Of a stretch of 64,000 nucleotides of DNA, positions 58,032-64,000 are shown in pieces (positions within the stretch are counted from its first letter, which is position 1; each line of letters starts with the position of its first letter). Source of the stretch: Cystobacter ferrugineus (GTDB taxonomy: Bacteria; Myxococcota; Myxococcia; Myxococcales; Myxococcaceae); the NCBI RefSeq assembly GCF_001887355.1, contig NZ_MPIN01000005.1, positions 428,681 through 492,680 of the forward strand, written 5' to 3'. The translations under genes were made by a program, and so were the position numbers. Below the pieces are notes generated by a model. The model worked only from the letters and a program-made list of their open reading frames with translations, was not told the origin of the DNA and searched no databases.

Positions 58032-61000
58032 CGCTGAACGCCTCGGAGAGCCGGCACAGGTTGCTGTCGCAAAAGCCTGCGGCTCCGTCTGGGTGAATGA
58101 TCCGGCCGTGATTCGGGAACTTCTTGGTCGGATCCGGAATCACGTCGAAGCCGGCAGCACGGATCCTGTCGATGGTTGATTGTCCCACTGTCCGAGCAGA
58201 CTCATGGAGGCGCGTCGCGTTGGGGAACGCATCCTTCATCTGCCTCGCCGCAGTGGCCGGATCCACGTCGAGCAAGACAGAGATTCCTGGTGGATCGAGT
58301 CCCACCTCACCCGGCTTCAGCCTGAGGTTCTCAACAGCCGCTCCGCCAATCCGGTTGACGAGTGTGCCTCCGCCCTTTGCGGCATCGCCCGCCTTGTTGG
58401 CCAGGTGAACTACCGCCGCGAGCACCGCGGCCGTCCCGCCCACCTTCGCCGTCATGGCGAGGCCCTTGGCCGCATCCCCGATGCCCGGCACCGAGCCAAT
58501 GAGGGAGAGACCCGCCTCCCCCCAGTTTCCCCGGGCGGCGTGGATGCCGGCATTGGCGATGTCGAAGGCGATTCCAATCCCCGGAAGCATCCCGCCCACG
58601 TCGAGCGCGAGCTGAACGCCGTCCAAAATCGCGGTGGTGGAATCCTTCCCCTTCCCAGGGCCCTTGGGCTCTCCCGAGGTGTCAGCCGGATCCGTTTGGG
58701 ATTGCCCTTCCGTGATGGCCGAGGGCGAGGAGCCATTGTCGTCCGTCCGCCCCGTCCGATGACCCACCTCCGCCTGCTTGCCACCAGAGCCATCCACGGT
58801 CCGCGCGCCTTCACCACACGCGGCGGAGTTCTGGCAGATGAGGGTGCCCTCGTGGTCGGCGAAGTCGAGCTGGTTCAGCGAGAAGCCGGTCGGATCCGTC
58901 CACCTCAGGGGATTGTTCAACGCGTACGAGTAGCGGTTGTACGACTGCCCGAAGAGGGGGAACTGCACCACCGGATCCCGGCTCAGGAAGCGGCCGATGC
59001 GCGGGTCGTACATGCGGCCACGCATGTTGATGAGCCCCAGCTCGTCCTCCTGTTCGTGGCCGGTGAAGCCCTTGCGCACGCCAGAGAGTGCCGCGGTCCC
59101 CTCGCGCGCGGGGTTGGTGGGGTCCGCGCGCCCACCGAACGGATCGTATTTCGTCCGCTCCACCACGTTGGCCGACGCATCGGTGACCGTGTCCACCGAG
59201 CCCTGGTGATCTTCGTGGAGGTAGAACGTCGACTCTCCCGTGACGGTGCCCGCCTGCTCCTTCCAGACGACCTGGGCCACCGGGCGGCCGCCGCCCTGGA
59301 TGTAGAAGACATGCTCGGCGCCACCGGAACCGCGCCGGTGCTCGTACAGCCCTTCCACGTAGGCGGTGGCCTGACCCGACGACAGGCTCCGCTTGAGCGC
59401 GCGCTGCTGGTCCGCGCCGTACGCGAAGGTGAACACCTCCGAGCCTCGCTCGATACGCGAGGGCAGATTGAAGGGGGTGTACTCCACCCGCCGCCCCGGA
59501 GCCGTCACCTGGTTGCCGTTGGCGTCGTAGGTGTAGCTGCCCCAGTTGGACTGGGTGACGGCGAACGGGCCATAGCCCTGGGTGGTGTCATACGTGAGGG
59601 ACAACGGGATGCCATCACCCTCCAGGATGCCTCGCCCGAGCAGGTTGCCCAGCGCGTCGTAACGGAAGGACTGCACGGAGCGGCGCCCCTGGGCGTTGAC
59701 CGACCAACCCGTCAGACGATCGAGATGGTCGTAACCGAAGGACTCGCTGATGTTCGCCAGCTCGTCCTGACGGGTGGAGAGATTGCCATTGGCATCGAAG
59801 TCGTAGCCAAGCGCCTGCACGGGGGTCGCCTGTCTGGTCGTATCGATGCGCCGCAGCACCCCTCGTACGGGATCGTACTGGCGCGTCGAGGTGATGCCAT
59901 TGCCAAAGCGCTCGGCCTTGAGAAGGCCGGACGCGGTGCCTTCCTCCTGGAGCCAGTAGACGTGGCCGCTCGCCGTGTCGCGCACGTCCTGCGGGTCCCC
60001 ATGGGCCGTGTAGGTGTGACGAACCTGGAACCGGTCATGTCCGGGCGCGCCCGGGTAGGTCAGCGTGTCCAGCCGACCGATGTCGTCGTAGCTCCGGTCC
60101 ACCAGATAGGCGTGGTCGTCGATGTACCAGGCGCTCTGTCGCAGGCGGCCGAGCTCGTCATAGACATACGCGGTGGAGACACCGTCCGGGCTGATGCTGG
60201 AAGCGAGCTGCCCCCGCCCATTACCAACTCCCGTGTCCCAGACGAAACGTGTCTCCCCCTGACGGTCGATCGTCCGGAGGATGCGACCGATCCGATCGCG
60301 CTCGATGAGGGTGGGTGCGCCGTTGGAGTCAACGGTCCTGCGCAATTGCCCGAAGGCATCGTATTCGAAGGTCTGCTGGTACTGCGAGGATCCCTGGGGC
60401 TCCACCAGGGACGTGCGGCGCCCCAGCCTGTCGTATCCAAGGAGCGTCCGGTGGAGCACCGTCTGGTCGCGCAGCTGTTCCACGCGCTCGGGCAGATCGA
60501 AGGGAGCGTAGGTGACGCGCGTGCGCGACTGCTCTCCTCCCTCACTCACCTGGACGCTCTCCGCCACGCGCCCCAGCGCATCCCGCGTCACGTAGCTGTA
60601 ATGGCGTTTCGCGTCCCAACGTCTCGTTATTTGCGGAGCATAGCTGTACTCGACATAGGTGTTGTCTGGCCGCCGCTCGAAGAGCGGGCGCCCCAGCTCG
60701 TCGTACTCGAAGCGGGTGGCCTGGGCCGGCTCGAGCTCCGAGTACGGCCGGTAGGACGCGACCAGGCGGCCGAACGGATCGTAATGGACCCTCGAGTAGG
60801 CCTTGAGGCCGTTGAAGGTACGGCCCTCCCAGCCCACCTGGCGATCCAGCCGATCATAGAGGAAGAGCTCTTCCTTGCCGCCCGACTGGCGGACTGTCAC
60901 CGTGGAGCCTGTGTTTCCATCGAAGCCGTAACCCAGACTCACCTGCAAGCCATCCGCGCGCTTTTCCAGCCGCGGCCGGCCAAAGCCGTCATAACGCCAG

Positions 61001-64000
61001 CGGGTCTCGACTCCGTTGATGTCCCGCTCACCTACCGGCACGCCCAGGCCGGAGTGATAGGCCAGCTCCAGGCGATGCCCCAGCGCGTTGGTGACGAGCG
61101 CGGGGAAGGTGTTGTCCACGTTGTCATAGGAAAGAGTGGTGAAGCGGTTCTTGCCCTCGGCATCCGACTCGGTGATGCGTGTCGCCAGACCGTAGATATC
61201 CCGCGTGTAGGTGATGTCCAACCTCAGCTTCGGGTCATCCGGTTCCACGTGCTCCCAGTCAAGCAGGCCCGTCATGGCATCATAGGAGTAGTCCGTGGTG
61301 CGGGTGACCTGGGCTCCTGACGACGTACGGCTGGTGAGCTGGATGCGGCTCGGCCGGCCGATGATCCACGACCCAGGCCACCGATCGTAGGTGGCGCTCC
61401 AGGTCCGCTGATCACCGGTCGTCATGCCCAGATGAAACGGTTCCTCGTGCCGGTAGGTGAGGTTGCCATCCGTGTCGTAGGAGAGCGTGACCCGCAGACC
61501 GCGAAGCGCGGGCGTATCGTCTTCCCGTTCGCCCGGGGCGACTTCCATGAAGGAATCGCTCACCTCATTGGGCCAGGCAAAGTACGTCCCGCCATTGCCT
61601 CCAGTGGATACGGAGTATTGGGTCCAGCGCTCCTGGATGTGTGTCCATCCAGAGCCCAGGGTGATGCGGCTCTTCTCGTGGATGGGACGTCCGGCGAAGG
61701 GGTACATCGTGCCCGACCGGGTGCCGACGCCATAGTCCGTGGTCGTCGTCCTGCCCATCCAGTCCTTGACGGTCCGCGAGGAGAAACCGAGCCATCCCCG
61801 ACCCTGCAGGTCGGTACGGCCATCGACGTAGCTATAAAGGTAGGAATTGAGACCCTGGACGCCATTGTCCACGCGGTGCTTGGACACGACCCACAGCCCG
61901 CGGGTCACGCGCGCCTGGGGTAGGGGCGGCGTGCTTGGGGGCGAATAGACAGAGGGGTTGCTCAAGGGCTGGTAGTCGAACTCGACCCGGGCCTGCAACC
62001 CATCGGTGATGTGGGTGAGCAGGTCGGGCTTGATGCCCCGGCGCAGGTAGAGGTGCACCTCGCCATTGACCACCTGGACAAGGTCTGTCTGGCCATCGCC
62101 ATTGGCGTCCAGCAGCTTGGAGAGTTTCTGCCCGTAGTAGTTGCCCTCGTCACCGAGCGGTATGGGAAGCAGGCTGGGACGGAACTGGCGATCGCCCGCC
62201 TGAAGCAGGGCCCATTGACCGCGGGCTCCCTCGATGTGTTGCTCCACCAGGAGATCCTGGCGGCCATCCCCATTGAAGTCGGTGATCCGGATGCCGGGGT
62301 CACGACCCATGAACCAATCGTCCACGGGTGCCAGTTCGAACTGAGGATCCAGTTGCTGGGTCCAGGCATCCGAGAAGCCGTTGCCGGTATTGAGCTGCAC
62401 ATACGGGTTGCCGCCATAGGTGCCAACCCCCACCGCGTCCGACAAGCCATCCGCATTGACATCCAGGAACCAGAAGCGGCGGTGGCCCTGGTTGCTCTCC
62501 ACGAGGGTCGTGGGCTTGCGCTCCAGCACGTTGCCCGCCCCGAGCATCAGCGCGGTGTAGCGGTAGCGGTAAGGACCTGAGTCCTGATCGCGCGTCAGCA
62601 GCGCCGTGCGACCACTGCCGTCCACGTCCACGGTGTGGGCCTGGGACTGGGAGATGGCCCTGAGGGGCAACCGGACGTAATCACCCAGCGCCCCCCCGGT
62701 GTTGAGGCGGTAGCCCCAGACAAGGTACTGCTCCGGGTCATGCAATGAGCGGATGGCTTCCGGCAAGCCATCACCGTTGAGGTCAGCCAGATACAGGCTC
62801 GGAAGGCCGGGCGGACCCGAGGAGACCCACATGGTGGACGACTCACCGTCGGCTCCGTCCCAGTTCAGCTCGCCACTCGGATTGCTCCGGTACAACCGGT
62901 AGCGGGGCATCCCTTCCCCGCTGGAGTAGAACATGTTGAAGACGTCCGTGCGGCCATCCTGGTTGAGATCCGCCACCCGACCTGAGTAGGCGGATCCCTC
63001 GAAGAAGTCGTTCGGCAACCCGGCATCCTGCCGCGGGCCGAATCCAAGACCCGTGCTCAACCGGAACCACCAATGGCCAATGTCGCTCGACCCTGAGCTG
63101 CCTTTCTGGAACTCGCGGTAGAGCAGGTCATCCTTCCCGTCCCCGTTGAGGTCCGGCGTATGCAACGCCCACATGCCCTCCGCCCGGACCCAGCTCGCAT
63201 CCCGCATCAGGTCAACGATGTCGGTGGGGATATCGTCGAACCCGGTGTCGCCGAGCGACCAACCGAAGTGGGTGGGACGCTTGCAGACCCCGGCGCCATC
63301 GCACTCACGCAATCCGGACAGCAGGCTGCGCTCACTGATGGAGGGCGTGGTGTACCAGAGCCGGTAGGAGCGCAGCAGCGCGGGCTGTGTGGGATTGGGG
63401 CCATACACGTCGATCCGACTCAACCGGCGACGCTGGCTCAGCTTGAGGCCGGAGATGAACTGCTCGGACACATCCGGGCGGTCCTCGTAGACGAACCGCA
63501 CCGAGCGCGTGGCGGGGGGAGCGCCCGGACGGGTGGAACCCGTGTAGGAGATCTCCTCGGGCCACTGCTGGAAGCTGAAATCCGCGAGCGCGTCCACCTG
63601 CGTGCCGTAGGTGAAACGGATGGTGTTGCCGGACCGGTCGCGAATCTGGGAGACCGCCCACGCGTAGCGGACGTCCTGGGTGTACTGCGTGCTCTGGTCC
63701 GAGTCGCCAACGGGGGTGATGGAGACGCGCTTCGTCTCCACGCGCGAGCCGGGGCCTCCCCCGAAGGTGAGGATGCGGCCATCCTTGAGATAGGCCTCGA
63801 ACGTCGTGGGCCCCTGCCCATCCGGGTTGAGGGAGACGATCTTGGCGAAGATGTCATTCTCCGTGCGGTACTCGGTGAAGTGCGCGCCGTACGCGCCGCT
63901 CACGGCCACCAGCCGGTTGCCGTCCAGACAGAAGCGGTCCGTTGCGTCGAACTGGATGGTCTCCGCCTCACCATCCTGGGCGATGGTGCGGTTGCAACGG
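58018..64000 (-). CDS. SpvB/TcdB-type RHS polymorphic toxin (5' end beyond window)
   Basis: About 1990 residues are visible; the frame stays open to the right edge. From the visible N-terminal side: an SpvB/TcaC-like opening (RFCLDGNRLVAVSGAYG), FG-GAP/VCBS loops (DLNGDGKDDLL, DLNQDGRTDVF, DLNGDGLPEAI, DVNADGLSDAV, DFNGDGRQDLL, DANGDGQTDLV between about 63170 and 62100), a TcdB-middle-like segment, and many YD repeats (about 61000-59500). The RHS core GRMYDPRIGRFLSRDPV and NRYSYALNNPL follow near 59000-58900. After the core comes a 270-residue variable tail with a hydrophobic part (MTAKVGGTAAVLAAVVHLA) and a toxin-like end (FPNHGRIIHPDGAAGF). Such proteins fold as a cocoon that releases the C-terminal toxin on delivery. 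The toxin activity is not identified. An immunity-like gene overlaps the 3' end. Confidence 0.88.
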   Translation of the reverse strand, partial: RCNRTIAQDGEAETIQFDATDRFCLDGNRLVAVSGAYGAHFTEYRTENDIFAKIVSLNPDGQGPTTFEAYLKDGRILTFGGGPGSRVETKRVSITPVGDSDQSTQYTQDVRYAWAVSQIRDRSGNTIRFTYGTQVDALADFSFQQWPEEISYTGSTRPGAPPATRSVRFVYEDRPDVSEQFISGLKLSQRRRLSRIDVYGPNPTQPALLRSYRLWYTTPSISERSLLSGLRECDGAGVCKRPTHFGWSLGDTGFDDIPTDIVDLMRDASWVRAEGMWALHTPDLNGDGKDDLLYREFQKGSSGSSDIGHWWFRLSTGLGFGPRQDAGLPNDFFEGSAYSGRVADLNQDGRTDVFNMFYSSGEGMPRYRLYRSNPSGELNWDGADGESSTMWVSSGPPGLPSLYLADLNGDGLPEAIRSLHDPEQYLVWGYRLNTGGALGDYVRLPLRAISQSQAHTVDVDGSGRTALLTRDQDSGPYRYRYTALMLGAGNVLERKPTTLVESNQGHRRFWFLDVNADGLSDAVGVGTYGGNPYVQLNTGNGFSDAWTQQLDPQFELAPVDDWFMGRDPGIRITDFNGDGRQDLLVEQHIEGARGQWALLQAGDRQFRPSLLPIPLGDEGNYYGQKLSKLLDANGDGQTDLVQVVNGEVHLYLRRGIKPDLLTHITDGLQARVEFDYQPLSNPSVYSPPSTPPLPQARVTRGLWVVSKHRVDNGVQGLNSYLYSYVDGRTDLQGRGWLGFSSRTVKDWMGRTTTTDYGVGTRSGTMYPFAGRPIHEKSRITLGSGWTHIQERWTQYSVSTGGNGGTYFAWPNEVSDSFMEVAPGEREDDTPALRGLRVTLSYDTDGNLTYRHEEPFHLGMTTGDQRTWSATYDRWPGSWIIGRPSRIQLTSRTSSGAQVTRTTDYSYDAMTGLLDWEHVEPDDPKLRLDITYTRDIYGLATRITESDAEGKNRFTTLSYDNVDNTFPALVTNALGHRLELAYHSGLGVPVGERDINGVETRWRYDGFGRPRLEKRADGLQVSLGYGFDGNTGSTVTVRQSGGKEELFLYDRLDRQVGWEGRTFNGLKAYSRVHYDPFGRLVASYRPYSELEPAQATRFEYDELGRPLFERRPDNTYVEYSYAPQITRRWDAKRHYSYVTRDALGRVAESVQVSEGGEQSRTRVTYAPFDLPERVEQLRDQTVLHRTLLGYDRLGRRTSLVEPQGSSQYQQTFEYDAFGQLRRTVDSNGAPTLIERDRIGRILRTIDRQGETRFVWDTGVGNGRGQLASSISPDGVSTAYVYDELGRLRQSAWYIDDHAYLVDRSYDDIGRLDTLTYPGAPGHDRFQVRHTYTAHGDPQDVRDTASGHVYWLQEEGTASGLLKAERFGNGITSTRQYDPVRGVLRRIDTTRQATPVQALGYDFDANGNLSTRQDELANISESFGYDHLDRLTGWSVNAQGRRSVQSFRYDALGNLLGRGILEGDGIPLSLTYDTTQGYGPFAVTQSNWGSYTYDANGNQVTAPGRRVEYTPFNLPSRIERGSEVFTFAYGADQQRALKRSLSSGQATAYVEGLYEHRRGSGGAEHVFYIQGGGRPVAQVVWKEQAGTVTGESTFYLHEDHQGSVDTVTDASANVVERTKYDPFGGRADPTNPAREGTAALSGVRKGFTGHEQEDELGLINMRGRMYDPRIGRFLSRDPVVQFPLFGQSYNRYSYALNNPLRWTDPTGFSLNQLDFADHEGTLICQNSAACGEGARTVDGSGGKQAEVGHRTGRTDDNGSSPSAITEGQSQTDPADTSGEPKGPGKGKDSTTAILDGVQLALDVGGMLPGIGIAFDIANAGIHAARGNWGEAGLSLIGSVPGIGDAAKGLAMTAKVGGTAAVLAAVVHLANKAGDAAKGGGTLVNRIGGAAVENLRLKPGEVGLDPPGISVLLDVDPATAARQMKDAFPNATRLHESARTVGQSTIDRIRAAGFDVIPDPTKKFPNHGRIIHPDGAAGFCDSNLCRLSEAFSDVNL

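Noticed and set aside
58180..61320. 1046-codon plus-strand frame opposite the RHS gene
   Set aside because: Shadow of YD repeats in a GC-rich gene; no domain seen and the opposite strand is clearly coding.
1..64000. tRNA, rRNA genes or insertion sequences
   Set aside because: I noticed no cloverleaf-like segments, no rRNA stretches and no transposase motifs; small or degenerate ones could be missed without a search.

Overview
The window reads as chromosomal DNA of a high-GC gliding myxobacterium, most likely in the Cystobacterineae (Archangium/Cystobacter/Stigmatella/Myxococcus side). The main evidence is a set of adventurous-gliding (Glt) motility genes. Supporting signs are a trifunctional Ser/Thr-kinase/AAA/histidine-kinase, a membrane Ser/Thr kinase with a Cys-rich tail, an AHH toxin with Imm11 immunity genes, an NGLST-repeat lipoprotein and many lipoprotein signals. 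All family names come from reading motifs; no database search was run.

Layout. 1-9.3 kb: end of an unknown gene, a cytochrome P450, a 2199-residue signalling protein and a thioredoxin-reductase-like flavoprotein. 9.4-14.4 kb: a repeat-bearing lipoprotein, an unrecognised Ala/Gly-rich protein coupled to a TPR protein, a DsbA/HCCA-isomerase-like protein and a decayed siderophore-interacting-type reductase. 14.4-18.4 kb (minus strand): an ECF sigma / anti-sigma / exported caspase-like beta-barrel fusion / lipoprotein operon. 18.5-22.2 kb: a c-type cytochrome, a lipoprotein and a Tat-exported DUF1501 protein. 22.2-26.5 kb: an AHH-nuclease toxin with two tandem Imm11 genes, then a membrane Ser/Thr kinase. 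26.5-30.8 kb: an AT-rich islet (KAP-like NTPase plus a four-helix membrane protein) abutting a truncated DUF4276/TOPRIM gene that is still coupled to its OLD-like ATPase; this looks like a defence-type locus with layered insertions.

30.9-43.4 kb: a zinc-ribbon protein, then gltH, gltG, gltF, gltE, gltD, gltC, gltB and gltA on the minus strand, so two gliding clusters that are separate in Myxococcus xanthus lie side by side here. Hairpins divide the run into units: gltABC, gltDE, gltFG and gltH. 43.7-47.8 kb: a solitary rplC with its own promoter, coiled-coil and helical proteins, a HupE/UreJ-like membrane protein, a zinc-ribbon protein and a 51-residue membrane protein. 48-54.7 kb (plus strand): a lytic transglycosylase, a STAS protein, a MoxR-DUF58-transglutaminase operon and an RpoH-like sigma factor. 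54.8-57.3 kb: an OPT-family transporter. 57.4-64 kb: a small Leu/Pro-rich protein, a candidate immunity gene and the C-terminal two thousand residues of an SpvB/RHS polymorphic toxin running off the right edge.

Functional themes are gliding motility, cell-envelope signalling and toxin/immunity or defence modules. The most novel-looking places are the AT-rich KAP islet inside the ATPase/TOPRIM pair, the sigma-controlled caspase/beta-barrel operon, and the unassigned 469-residue protein with its TPR partner.
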